A stretch of DNA of 64,000 bases, taken from assembly GCA_032622095.1 (NCBI GenBank), contig CP136064.1:41503912-41567911 (forward strand). Direction: 5' to 3'. The first letter of the stretch is position 1; each line of letters begins with the position of its first letter. A program made the position numbers and the translations under genes. The notes under the pieces are model-generated. The model did no database searches and was not told the origin of the DNA. It saw only the letters and a list, made by a program, of their open reading frames with translations. Shown piece after piece: positions 58,101 to 63,756 of this stretch. The DNA is from Siphonodentalium dalli (taxonomy: Eukaryota; Mollusca; Scaphopoda; Gadilida; Siphonodentaliidae).

Positions 58101-61100
58101 TCGGCTGGGGTCGGTGGGCGTTTGTGTCAGCCTTTTTCTATTTCTAATGAATGACAACTGAATCGAAGTCTACAGAATTGTTCACGGTCTTTGATCGAAG
58201 TTGTATGTAGTAGATATGGTTCGAGCCGAAAAACGTGCCAACTGCACTCTGCGTTGCTAAAATAATCAAATTTTCCCCGCTAGTCAATGTTTATTGTGAA
58301 ATCTGGCTCACAAAAGTTGCCACATTCAATCTTGAGCTTGGACCTTTGCAATGAAAATATTTTCCAAATAGATTCTCCCATTCAGTTATAAATGATATAT
58401 TGGAATGATCTATTAGTCATCTGGAGGGGTTTCAGGTAAAATAAGTAGACGACTGATAATACAAGTACATGGAGTCCTATTAATTGGGGAAAATGTTTAG
58501 ATAACTTCAACAACCGACTAACATCTATTATCTGAACATTTCCTGAGGAAACTACTCGTCAATGAGTATTTAGTAAGAAAGGGTTAATCATCCAGCCAGT
58601 GATTACTTGTAATTCGAGATTAATCACCTACCTACCTACTCATTCTTGAAATTTTGGGTAGGGTCAGGGGAAACAAAGAAACTTTTAATGTGGCCTTATC
58701 TATATATATATATATATAAAACCTGTCGTCCATATATGTGTGTGTGTGTAAAACACAGTCACACTTTTGGCACGTTTATGTCCTTTAACCCTTTCAGTGC
58801 CAAGTCTGATTTATGTATCAACCCATATACCCTGTGCCAATGCATTCTCTTATATATGCGAGTCGACCATAGGTCGCCTCGCATATATAAAAGAATGTAT
58901 TGGCCTAAAAAAAATTCATCACTTGTTATTATTTTTTACAATTTTTTACAATTTTAATAATTTTTTCTTATATTCTACTCTCTTTCAGTGCCAGACTTAT
59001 TTTGTAGGTTTAGTGCCAGGGAATCTTACGTTTTTCATGGGCATCAAAATTATTACTATGAATAATTGGCGATAGTTTTGAGTTATAACATGCCCCTAAG
59101 GTTTTAACCAGTTTGTTTTTAAATTCGCTATAGCATGCTTAAGCATACCCAAATTTTTTTTATTTTTTTTAGGGCCGATTTTACAGACCGTAAATTAGGG
59201 CCGGTGAGATCGGACCCTGGCACTGAAAGGGTTAACTCTTACCCCATTTTAGCTAAATTTGGAACATACGATGTGACTCATCTTATAACATGGCAGGCAA
59301 ATTATCAGGCTGATCAGTTAAAGATGGCCTGAGATATAGCACATTTTCCAAGGGTCACAATGGCAAAATTTTCGTTACAATAACACGGGTGCAGCTGAGA
59401 GCACTAAGAAAACTCTATAGTGATCTATGTCCTGTATAAAGATAAAGTTATGCCATCAGTAAACCGACAAAACTCTAAAGATCCGTATTTTTTGATGGGC
59501 AATCACCTAGTGTACTAATATTACCTGATTGATATTTTTCTGGGCTAGTTGCTGCCACTGAGGATAGGTTCTGTCAATATAATCAGAGTACTGTTGCTGC
59601 AATTCAAAATGGTTTTAAGTTTAACACTATGAATACTGAACATGTGCTACATTGTCTAAACTTACCTTATTCCCATTATCAGTAAAATATATATTTGTTC
59701 TCTTGGAGAACTACATTCAATATAAAAGAACTGAAAATAAAACTGGGAACCTGTAGAAAATAATTTAGCCATGGTATCTGTTAATAAATTTACAGAGAAA
59801 CCATGAAGCTGTCCCACACTTTTAACCCTTTCATGGCGGGAGCCATGCTGGTGCAGCATTAAATATCCTGTGCCAGTGCATTCTCTTATATATGTGAGTC
59901 TCCAATATGGAGTCTCGCATATATAAGAGAATGCACTGGCTTTAATAAAAGATCAAGGTAAATATTGTTAGGCCCATGTATTCTCTTCTATATGCGAGGC
60001 TCCCTATGGGAGACTCGCATATATAAGAGAATGCATTGGCACAGGGTTTTCGTAAAATTTCAGGAAGTTCCAGTCATGAAAGGGTTAAAATGCAAAAATT
60101 GTCCAAAAGATCGACATCTTCAATATTTAACAGATCTGGATTAAAAAATACATGACAAATGCATGCCATACATCACATCGTTGAAAAGATCTTTTTCTCA
60201 GGAATATCTTGATTAAGGTGGCAATCACATAACTTATTTCACCACTGATAGTGTTTGTAAATTGTTAAAGAATTACTTGTTTCATAAATTGGGAAATTTA
60301 ATCAAACTAGCATACATGCCTGCACTGGATTTGTTACAGAGAAATGATAAACATAACTGACATATGTATTAACAAATCACCCTAACCTTCAACATCCTGA
60401 GCCGCTCAGTACGAGCAGACATTGTTGCCATGTGGTTAGTTATTCTATCCAAATCTGCCATTATCTGTTCATTTCGACGCTGACTCTGTTTCTGGTTTTC
60501 ACAGACCTTCTTCCAGTAAGCTTTCAACCTCGCAGCCTTCAGTTTGGCCCTGAAATAACTTCATTTATCAGTTTGAATTTACAGAATCTAATTTGTTTAT
60601 GAACTATGCTGTTATCAAACCATGCAAATACCTTGGTACAAGTGAAGGTGTGAACCAAATGAGGGCCATATCGCTTATACAGATTCCATCTAAGTAAATA
60701 CAATGGCAACAAGTACACTGCCCACATTATCCCCCGCCAAGGTGGCTTTCTGCTAAGGTTTATTATTTTTCTGATGTGGCTTAATTCAAAAGATGTCTTA
60801 ATCTGGATTGTGATGTCTGAATAAAACCTGCACCAATACCAAAATTATGGCTGCTGGCGGCCATGTTATTTTAATAAAATAACAGCTCCCATCTAGAGGC
60901 CATCCCAAAGATCCATATAAAGTTTGGTGATGATCGAATGAGGGATGTGGCCTCTAGGGTGTGTCAAAGGATTTATTCAGGGCTCAAGACCTCCAGTTAC
61001 AACAACAAACTATTACAAAAATAGTATTTTACACTACAAATTTATGGATTTCCACCACTGAACTATAAAAAAAAAATACACATGATATATGGAAAAGTGA

Positions 61101-62379
61101 ATGACACTGCAACACAACTTGGTGAGGGGATAATATCACACATTACAGTCAATGGAGTGATAAGGAATGCAGAAAATTTAAATGTTTAAGTAATATTAGA
61201 GGTCAACCTGGAGAGCCATATGAAGTTGGGGATCAATCAGATGAAAAATGTTCGCTGTTGGGCATGCCAAGGGATTTATTTGTGCAAAGTGTAAAATCCA
61301 AGATGGCTGCCAGTGGCCATGTTTTTAAACAAAATTCATAATAAGATACTGTTGGCGGCCATGTTTTTGAACGAAATTTGGAAAAAGTTGATGGCTGCAT
61401 CTAAAGGTCACCCCAAAGATCCAGAGGTTAGGTGATCATTGGATCATGTGTGGTCTCTCGGGTGTGCCAAGATATAGTCATGCAAAGAGTACATATACAA
61501 GATGCTGCTGGCAGCCATGTTTTTTTTTTGGGAAAAATTTGATATCTCCAATCTACACATTAGTCATTACCCCGAAGATCCGAATGAAGTTTGGTGACGA
61601 TTGGATCAGGGATGTGGACGATAGGGTGTGCTGAAGGATTTAGTCATGCAAAGAGTAAAATCTAAGATGGCTGCCGGAGGCCATGTTTTTCATCGAAATT
61701 AGGAAAATTTTTATAGCACCCATCGTGAGATCACCCCAATGATCTATATTATTTTTTTGGTGATGATCCGATTAGGGATGTTGCCTAGGGTAGGCCAAAT
61801 GATTTAGCCAAGCAAAGAGTAAAATTCAAGATAGCTACCAGCGGCTATGTTTTTAATTGAAAATACACATGTAGTTCAAAATCAATAGCTCCCTTCTAGA
61901 GATGATCCCAAACATGCCTGTAAATTTTCAAATTATTTGGCTAATAATTGTGGACTGCATGGTGTGCCGATGTATTCAAATGGGAAATCCAATATGGCCA
62001 CTGGCAGCCATGTTTTTCACAAAAGTCGGAAATAATCATAAGCTCCCATTTTGATGTCACCCCAAGGATCCATATGAAGTTTGATCACAATCGGATAAGA
62101 GATGTGGCCTGTATTAGGGGGAGCCAAATGCCCAATGGATGACCACACACACGGACGGATGCCAACACATGACAGTAGCTCAAACTTGACTTTGTCAAGT
62201 TGAGCTAATAATGCTTATAAAAACAAAAATAAAGTCATTCTTATAGCAGAATGTTAATTTTAATTGTAGATCATCATAGATCATCATGAATATTGAAATA
62301 TTGGACAATATCTTACTGTTGTTGATCAGACTTCAGATGAGATCTCATCTCTTCTTCTAATTGTTGACGCTTTCGCTCA
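34078..62379 (-). CDS. KIZ: KIZ (kizuna, centrosomal protein), multi-exon, lacks only the first exon(s)
   Basis: Exons in transcript order: 62317-62379, 60387-60549, 59525-59596, 56787-57150, 55172-55388, 53978-54154, 53150-53323, 49927-50077, 49219-49394, 48777-48814, 47430-47528, 46033-46171, 40701-40811, 36087-36163, 34078-34181. All phases agree and total about 707 codons with stop TAA, close to the 673 residues of human KIZ. The N-terminal coiled coil SERKRQQLEEEM ... KLKAARLKAYWKKVCENQKQ aligns with the kizuna SEKKRLDLE ... KLKYVKLKNYLKEICE region. The C-terminus DDEDDFDFYD matches the kizuna DDSDDFYD tail. Known role: a PLK1 substrate that stabilises the pericentriolar material at mitotic spindle poles. 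The middle is low-complexity and poorly conserved, so exon borders there rest on splice sites and phase. Confidence 0.9.
34656..35054. mobile_element. Family C TTAA MITE in a KIZ intron
   Basis: Full-length copy with TTAA at both borders, two hairpins, same orientation as those at 33.7 and 35.5 kb. Confidence 0.9.
35536..35998. mobile_element. Family C TTAA MITE in a KIZ intron
   Basis: Full-length copy with TTAA borders and two hairpins. The AT-rich spacer is longer because a TTTTTTCTTACATT-type segment is repeated. Confidence 0.9.
36087..36163 (-). CDS. KIZ: KIZ 77-nt exon
   Basis: Acceptor TTTGATTTCCATAG, donor GCAG|GTAAGT. It encodes GRSASGQNDQVKVIRKPKTG then PGIVAG. A family C element begins about 90 bases downstream in the intron. 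Confidence 0.82.
36308..36442 (+). repeat. Two-copy direct repeat (~67 bp)
   Basis: GGATAACAACAGACTTTTGG and AGCCTATTTTCAAATGAAAA, with GGATTTCTT, occur twice with only a few changes. Confidence 0.88.
36870..37336 (-). mobile_element. Family A TTAA MITE with damaged hairpin
   Basis: TTAA borders and typical ends. The hairpin lost its loop and part of one arm (37256-37270), a rare copy without the full stem. Contains a run of about 20 T near 36950. Confidence 0.88.
37798..38060 (+). mobile_element. Family B TTAA MITE
   Basis: Full-length copy with two complete hairpins and TTAA borders. Confidence 0.9.
38556..38775 (-). mobile_element. Family B TTAA MITE, first of three abutting elements
   Basis: TTAACCCTTCCATG at left and CATGAAATGGTTAA at right. 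Its right TTAA (38772-38775) is also the left border of the family H element. Confidence 0.88.
38772..39239. mobile_element. Family H TTAA element, between two family B elements
   Basis: Inverted ends TTAAAGGGAAGCAAGG and CCTTGTGTCCCTTTAA, then AGTGGGTAAATGTGC. It shares its TTAA with B elements on both sides. An inverted relative lies at 43236-43723. Confidence 0.82.
39236..39493 (+). mobile_element. Family B TTAA MITE, third of three abutting elements
   Basis: TTAACCTCTTCATGATGGGA left end, right TTAA 39490-39493, two hairpins. Confidence 0.88.
39652..40088. mobile_element. Family E MITE
   Basis: CAAGCCTGAATTTAATGTGT ends and two palindromic halves. The next element, family G, begins 100 bp downstream. 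Confidence 0.86.
40190..40629. mobile_element. Family G MITE carrying the hairpin module
   Basis: TGTGATCCGCCATATCAAAT to its complement, TAT flanks, two hairpins, ATGAGCAGAC-type centre as at 13.3 kb but inverted. About 70 bp from the KIZ exon at 40701. Confidence 0.88.
40701..40811 (-). CDS. KIZ: KIZ 111-nt exon
   Basis: Acceptor TTGATTTGCCTCCCAG, donor ATTGG|GTAAGA. It encodes PTATPIYQNVEEAHLSSDHQ, then SIDSTESSAEDSPVRIG. Confidence 0.82.
40985..41736. mobile_element. Family I TTAA element (752 bp)
   Basis: Ends TTAACCCTTTGGAAAGTA and ACTCACCAAAGGGTTAA with TTAA at both borders. The phrase ACATATATGTCGTTCTACTC recurs at 41260 and near the right end. No coding capacity is visible. Single copy in this window. 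Confidence 0.75.
42258..42455 (+). mobile_element. Family D MITE
   Basis: CTAACCCTTTCTAAACTAAA and TTTAGTATAGAAAGGGTTGA. Both TTAA copies carry one substitution. Confidence 0.84.
42954..43062. repeat. Inverted repeat, arms ~41 bp
   Basis: ATCTACGACTAGTCCCCAGT and TTATAGTGGAATTTACAAAA are mirrored by TTTTGTAAATTCCGCTATAA and ACTGGGGACGAGTTGTAGAT. KIZ intron. Confidence 0.88.
43236..43723. mobile_element. Family H TTAA element, inverted copy
   Basis: Diverged inverted copy of 38772-39239 over most of its length (TTTACATAACAATGG, GAACAAAGTTCATCTATTT). Left border TTAAAGGGACTCAAG. Right border less certain (TTAA 43720). Confidence 0.7.
43867..43960 (+). repeat. Two-copy direct repeat (~48 bp)
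   Basis: CCTTCAGACAGCATTATAGA and ATTGACTGATTTGTATGG occur twice without change. Confidence 0.88.
44214..44684. mobile_element. Family B TTAA MITE, interrupted by a family A element
   Basis: Ends CCCTTTCATGATGGGAGC and GCTCCAGTCATGGAAGGG with TTAA at both borders. The B sequence GCAGCATTAAAGATCC is split at its TTAA by the element at 44251-44490. Confidence 0.9.
44251..44490 (+). mobile_element. Family A element nested in family B at TTAA
   Basis: CCCTTTGAGTGCCA ends with TTAA on both sides. Removing it and one TTAA restores the B sequence exactly, which shows the target site and 4-bp duplication directly. Confidence 0.92.
44708..44766 (+). repeat. Host segment duplicated near 46.2 kb
   Basis: AAACTCAGTGATATAATAGC and AGAAGAAAGCAGGTATGCCT recur at 46220-46262 and are followed in both places by a family B element. 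At 46261 a family C element is inserted between them. Confidence 0.8.
44762..45014 (-). mobile_element. Family B TTAA MITE
   Basis: TTAACCCTTCCATG to CATGGAAGAGTTAA. It lies in a host segment duplicated at 46.2 kb, where the matching TTAA also holds a family C element. Confidence 0.88.
45090..45150. mobile_element. Family D core fragment
   Basis: Only the CTAATAAGTTCAGTAAAC / TTATTATCTGAACATTCC part remains, just left of a family E element. The matching right end is at 45530-45593. Confidence 0.6.
45171..45504. mobile_element. Family E MITE
   Basis: CAAGCCTGGATATAGTGTGT ends with one half partly deleted. Confidence 0.84.
45590..45825 (+). mobile_element. Family B MITE joined to a family D end
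   Basis: Left TTAACACTCTCATGACGGGA directly follows a D-type right end (CATCAATCAAAGGGTTAA). Two hairpins. The right end is lost after GGGTTTTCACAAAATT. Confidence 0.82.
46033..46171 (-). CDS. KIZ: KIZ 139-nt exon
   Basis: Acceptor TTTTTTGTTTCTAG, donor ACAAG|GTACTC. It encodes ETPAYRALTGTLGSTGNDPA, then EDTDDDVEKHFASVLNPGDA. The E.PAYRALTG block may be the counterpart of TEAYQLLKK in vertebrate KIZ. Confidence 0.85.
46261..46660. mobile_element. Family C TTAA MITE abutting a family B element
   Basis: TTAA borders at 46261 and 46657. The right TTAA is shared with the family B element that follows. The duplicated host segment near 44720 has the B element but not this one. Confidence 0.9.
46657..46885 (-). 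mobile_element. Family B MITE sharing TTAA with family C
   Basis: TTAACCCTTCCATGACTTGA left end adjoining the family C element. The second hairpin is half deleted. Right end CTCTCGGTTAA. Confidence 0.85.
46886..47429. other. KIZ intron with an unexplained + strand open frame
   Basis: A 71-codon frame (47171-47386) reads MVLETDILLRYNANCILSML, then a Ser-rich turn and NSVLNSHPSLKLI, stop. The composition looks protein-like, but it is antisense to KIZ and I recognise no family. Confidence 0.3.
47430..47528 (-). CDS. KIZ: KIZ 99-nt exon
   Basis: Acceptor TTCTTTATTGTAG, donor AATG|GTGAGT. It encodes VPRLLISSTSERAVTDDDST, then FYEKSTSKKVPLNG. Confidence 0.78.
47529..48285 (-). other. KIZ intron, partly unassigned
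   Basis: Apart from the microexon further left in transcript order, nothing was recognised here. Confidence 0.5.
48286..48544 (+). mobile_element. Family A short MITE
   Basis: TTAA borders, CCCTTTGAGTGCCAGG ends, one hairpin, then GGTTTAGGGCCGATCTCATC. Same short subfamily as 44251-44490. Confidence 0.9.
48777..48814 (-). CDS. KIZ: KIZ 38-nt microexon
   Basis: Acceptor TTGTTTTCACACAG, donor CTG|GTATGT. One base, 12 codons (SPDQVQGRPRES) and one base fit both neighbours in phase. Phase 0 would hit a stop at once. Confidence 0.65.
48978..49120. mobile_element. Short MITE with TACTGTATACACC ends
   Basis: TACTGTATACACCCGTCAGT and AAGCCC mirrored by GGGCTTACTGACGGTGTATA and CAGTA. TA at both borders suggests a TA target. 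KIZ intron. Confidence 0.8.
49219..49394 (-). CDS. KIZ: KIZ exon whose 5' edge lies in repeat DNA (176 nt)
   Basis: The best phase-0 acceptor is TTATCCCCTCTCCAG at 49395 and the donor is TGGAG|GTACTA. The frame reads [59 protein letters not shown]. The acceptor and first ~30 bases match repeat termini at 20345-20396 and 61085-61130, so the 5' part of the exon appears to come from a transposon. Later acceptors do not give phase 0 with a convincing splice site. Confidence 0.55.
49355..49680 (-). mobile_element. Fragment of the same repeat element beside a KIZ exon
   Basis: TCAATGACGCTGTAGCTCAA..GGGGATAAT matches the element terminus, and AAAGATCCATATGAAGTTTG..GATGTTGCCTGCAGGGTG matches a core unit. 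Interrupted by a family B fragment. Overlaps the 5' end of the KIZ exon at 49394. Confidence 0.7.
49504..49545 (+). mobile_element. Family B left-end fragment
   Basis: Only TTTTAACCCTTTCATGATGG and the GGAGCATTAA stretch remain, inside a Helentron-like repeat fragment. Confidence 0.7.
49927..50077 (-). CDS. KIZ: KIZ 151-nt exon
   Basis: Acceptor TTTTCCTCTTCAG, donor CAG|GTTTGT. Phase selects the frame AVLPPQCIPIWDELFKHFQI, LLRHKVMDPKEIAAIFVPCI, then VAENSMCQNQ. A second frame is also open here but does not fit the neighbouring phases. Confidence 0.78.
50145..50270. mobile_element. Deleted relative of the 9.3-kb family A palindrome
   Basis: Family A ends (TTAACCCTTTCAGTGCCAAG; right TCAA) with the CATCAATGTATCACATTAT core of the element at 9332-9546. 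One arm is mostly deleted. Confidence 0.85.
50384..50634 (+). mobile_element. Family D TTAA MITE
   Basis: TTAACCCTTTCCATACTAAA and CAGTACAGAAATGGTCAA ends. Confidence 0.86.
51100..51660 (-). mobile_element. Hairpin plus (CGGA)n plus tandem-repeat element
   Basis: About three ~170-bp units (CCCATAACTCTG, ATCGGATCAAACTCAAATTC, CATCCGGAAACC), then CGGACGGACGGACGGACGG, then hairpin TCCCCGAAAATAAATTTTTCGGGGGA. Same plan as 2.1-2.7 kb with unrelated sequence. Confidence 0.75.
51991..52206. mobile_element. Family F palindromic MITE
   Basis: Arms of about 100 bp around AGCTCTCGGGGGAGAGCT, with GTAATGCTCTAATTAATCGA ends. Confidence 0.88.
52659..53082 (+). mobile_element. Family A TTAA MITE
   Basis: Full-length copy with TTAA borders and one hairpin, just 3' of the KIZ exon at 53150. 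Confidence 0.9.
53150..53323 (-). CDS. KIZ: KIZ 174-nt exon
   Basis: Acceptor TCTATATTCCAG, donor CTCAG|GTAGGT. It encodes GANEGTLENSNELNGEAVSM, then VILEQLTLVIRSTQLGCVLS. It ends two bases into a codon. Confidence 0.85.
53591..53775 (-). mobile_element. Family B MITE, right-truncated
   Basis: TTAACCTTTCCATGACTGGA left end and two eroded hairpins; similarity stops near 53775. Confidence 0.78.
53978..54154 (-). CDS. KIZ: KIZ 177-nt exon
   Basis: Acceptor TTTAATTTCCAG, donor ATAAG|GTAAGT. It encodes THSKSEDSSIKADLSVTGLR, then ESFKYLENDITGRVYSEESV. Left border may be off by 1-2 bases. Confidence 0.85.
54473..55128. mobile_element. Family E MITE interrupted by family F
   Basis: CAAGCCTGAGTTTAGTGTGC to the complementary right end. 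A family F palindrome (54872-55088) is inserted in the CTCTGGG-CCTCATT stretch. Confidence 0.86.
54872..55088. mobile_element. Family F palindromic MITE nested in family E
   Basis: CAGTAATGCTCTAAG ends with TA on both sides, inside a family E element. This shows a TA target, as for Tc1/mariner-type elements. Confidence 0.9.
55172..55388 (-). CDS. KIZ: KIZ 217-nt exon, acidic
   Basis: Acceptor TTTTGTCATCAG, donor AGAAG|GTAGAA. It encodes DIVEVKPTEPVSLIQQQKMV, then DDISDIWSDDDEPPPASDSR. Ser/Asp-rich, phase-consistent. Confidence 0.85.
55389..56298 (-). other. KIZ intron, mostly unassigned
   Basis: Contains one AAGATGGCTGCTGGCGGCCA phrase (55610) related to the ~160-bp repeat units; otherwise AT-rich and unassigned. 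Confidence 0.5.
56307..56732. mobile_element. Family E MITE with 8-bp target duplication
   Basis: CAAGCCTTGAAATAGGGTGT ends flanked by perfect TCTGGAAC repeats (56299-56306, 56733-56740). An 8-bp duplication is typical of the hAT superfamily. Confidence 0.9.
56787..57150 (-). CDS. KIZ: KIZ 364-nt exon, disordered Pro-rich segment
   Basis: Acceptor ...CATGTGTAG, donor AATG|GTATGA. It encodes MRTVHDLHQQARMEQDHSVK, a Pro/Ala/Arg-rich stretch, then PPPIKFPIVDDTDSNEVNG. It is the longest exon of the gene and is predicted disordered by composition. Confidence 0.85.
57470..57556 (+). mobile_element. Family B right-end fragment
   Basis: One hairpin arm, GCATTGGCACAGGGTTTTCA and GCTCCAGTCATTAAAGGGTT remain. 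Confidence 0.75.
57617..58140 (-). pseudogene. LINE 3' end (C-terminus of a reverse-transcriptase ORF plus tail)
   Basis: Codons 58080-57862 read EDEKHFVLHCTKYDKLRKSL, then a terminal helical stretch and stop. The ED..HF..HC pattern is the usual zinc-knuckle-like C-terminus of non-LTR retrotransposons. After the stop come an AT-rich 3' region, AATAAATATTG and a TATCATATCATATCA tail. The frame is closed just upstream (stops near 58145), so this is a 5'-truncated, degenerate copy. Confidence 0.72.
58360..58586 (-). mobile_element. Family D MITE, left end eroded
   Basis: AGATTCTCCCATTCAGTTAT to TTTAGTAAGAAAGGGTTAA. Confidence 0.8.
58785..59235 (+). mobile_element. Family A TTAA MITE
   Basis: Full-length copy with TTAA borders. 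Like the copy at 13.6 kb it holds an internal CTTTCAGTGCCAGAC. It lies in a KIZ intron. Confidence 0.9.
59525..59596 (-). CDS. KIZ: KIZ 72-nt exon
   Basis: Acceptor TTTTGAATTGCAG, donor CAG|GTAATA. Twenty-four codons, QQYSDYIDRTYPQWQQLAQK then NINQ, phase 0 at both ends. Confidence 0.85.
59822..60088 (+). mobile_element. Family B TTAA MITE
   Basis: Full-length copy, TTAA borders, two complete hairpins, in a KIZ intron. Confidence 0.9.
60387..60549 (-). CDS. KIZ: KIZ coiled-coil exon (163 nt)
   Basis: Acceptor GTTATTTCAG, donor AAG|GTTAGG. It encodes KLKAARLKAYWKKVCENQKQ, then RNEQIMADLDRITNHMATMS and ARTERLRMLK. This is the best-matching KIZ segment in the window, aligning over its length with the vertebrate coiled coil ending NTEKLQKLK. 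Confidence 0.92.
60830..62213 (-). mobile_element. Diverged relative(s) of the 17.5-20.4 kb repeat element
   Basis: Opposite orientation. AGCTCAAACTTGAC and TCAAGTTGAGCT hairpin at 62180-62210, ACACGGACGGATG, then ~150-bp units with AAGATGGCTGCC, GGCCATGTTTTT and TTTAGTCATGCAAAGAGTAAAA. A terminus AACTTGGTGAGGGGATAATA at 61105-61125 suggests two joined copies. Confidence 0.72.
62317..62379 (-). CDS. KIZ: KIZ coiled-coil exon (63 nt)
   Basis: The acceptor on the - strand is GTTCTTTTTTCAG, the donor AACA|GTAAGA. It encodes SERKRQQLEEEMRSHLKSDQ then QQ, equivalent to the second exon of vertebrate KIZ. The upstream exon must end in AG to make the Ser codon and was not found in the window. Confidence 0.85.
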
Positions 62380-62579
62380 CTGAAAAAAGAACAATAAAAA
62401 ACCTGCAGTATTCGATCCTCTATTATTGAGTTAAATAAGTTCTCTTTTCCTTCTGTCATTGAGTGCATTAGACATGGTGAGTTGTTAAAATAATTTAAAA
62501 AAAATTATGATTTACATGTACATTAAATAGTCTCATAATGTTCAGACCTCAAATTAAACCTTGTATTTAAATTGTTCAC

Positions 62580-62825
62580 TTAACCCTTTCTTTACTAAAT
62601 GGATTCTCCCATCAATTATAAAAGTATACATTGGATTGTCTATAATTCATTTGGAGGGATGTTCAGGTTATTAAAGCAGACATTTGTAGACGCATTCATA
62701 TTCTTTGGTTGGAAATTTCAGATAATAAGTTCCAACAGCGACATTTGGTCATTTGTTTAACTTATCATCTGAACATTTCCAGAGGGAACTACTTGTCAAT
62801 GATTACTTGATAAAGAAAAAGTTAA
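62580..62825 (-). mobile_element. Family D TTAA MITE
   Basis: TTAACCCTTTCTTTACTAAA to TTGATAAAGAAAAAGTTAA, just 5' of the first visible KIZ exon. Confidence 0.85.
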
Positions 62826-63254
62826 ATATCACATTTTTAGGAATAAAATAGGTAATACACATGGACTCTATATACATGTACTGCTAAAAGACAACCCAAA
62901 ATGACAAATTCATTAGCAGTTAACTTTCTGCACAAACAGTCTTTATTAATACCATAAGATATATCCAACAATGAAAGCCCTATATTGTTGCATGATGTAT
63001 AACTTCATATAATATATAGTCTATATACAGTCATCATGTATTTGTCAACCTATCTGGAACCCTGGAATCAGCAGGAATGCGAAAAAAAGATAACTTGAAT
63101 TTGAAGTCTGAACATTCTGATTCCCTTTATTACATTTATTTCAACAATGACTACTATGCATACTTATCAGATTATCTTGAGAGCGCAATTAATAAATAAT
63201 TTCAGGCTGGGCTGTTATCGATGCAGAGTACAGGTAAGTTAAACATTGTCAAAT
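62826..63254 (-). other. 5' region of KIZ in the window, first exon not found
   Basis: No exon ending in AG before a donor and encoding a kizuna-like N-terminus was found between 62380 and 64000. A strong GTAAGT donor near 63612 does not fit the needed Ser codon. Confidence 0.45.
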
Positions 63255-63262
63255 GATGGTCA

Positions 63263-63430
63263 CAAGCCTTGAAATAGGGTGTCTGTCATTTGCAGAATGA
63301 GGTCCCCAGAGGGTGAATTTAGTGATACTACCCCCGCATAGCGGGCTAGCATCACCAAATTCACCCTCTGGGGACCTCATTCTGCTTACACCTCATTCTG
63401 CAAATGACAGACACCCTATTTCAAGGCTTG
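63263..63430. mobile_element. Family E short MITE with target duplication
   Basis: Flanked by GATGGTCA (63255) and GATGGTGA (63431). Compact copy with a single palindromic half. Confidence 0.88.
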
Positions 63431-63756
63431 GATGGTGATTTCCATTGGTATACTACAGCTACAGTAGTTCAGTCCTCAACATAGAGTGTTATAATCTGCT
63501 GAAGCATTGATGTTTACCTAACACTACAGCCTGCATAAATTTCTCAAATATCATGAAACTTCACATGCATGTACATGTACATGTTAGTTTCAACCCTATA
63601 TACTCTCACTTACGTTCAATGGGGTTGAATTGCCCCTTGCAATAAACATTTACAATTAGAATTTTATATCAATTGCATAAACATCTTTCCGAATCCTCAG
63701 TTGAACTTACACAATCTATTTTAGATTAGCCAAATATACTAGTAGTAGTACATCAA

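Noticed and set aside
4335-59075. Recurrent short ORFs with [20 protein letters not shown] or [19 protein letters not shown] peptides on both strands (e.g. 4335-4574, 13739-14056, 52652-52975, 58646-59075)
   Set aside because: They are translations of the shared hairpin and family A DNA in whichever frame is open. The palindrome gives similar peptides on both strands. No conserved start and no selection for frame.
63500-63700. KIZ first exon ending at the GTAAGT donor near 63612 (- strand)
   Set aside because: It would end in AAC rather than the AG needed for the conserved Ser, and no kizuna-like N-terminus precedes it.
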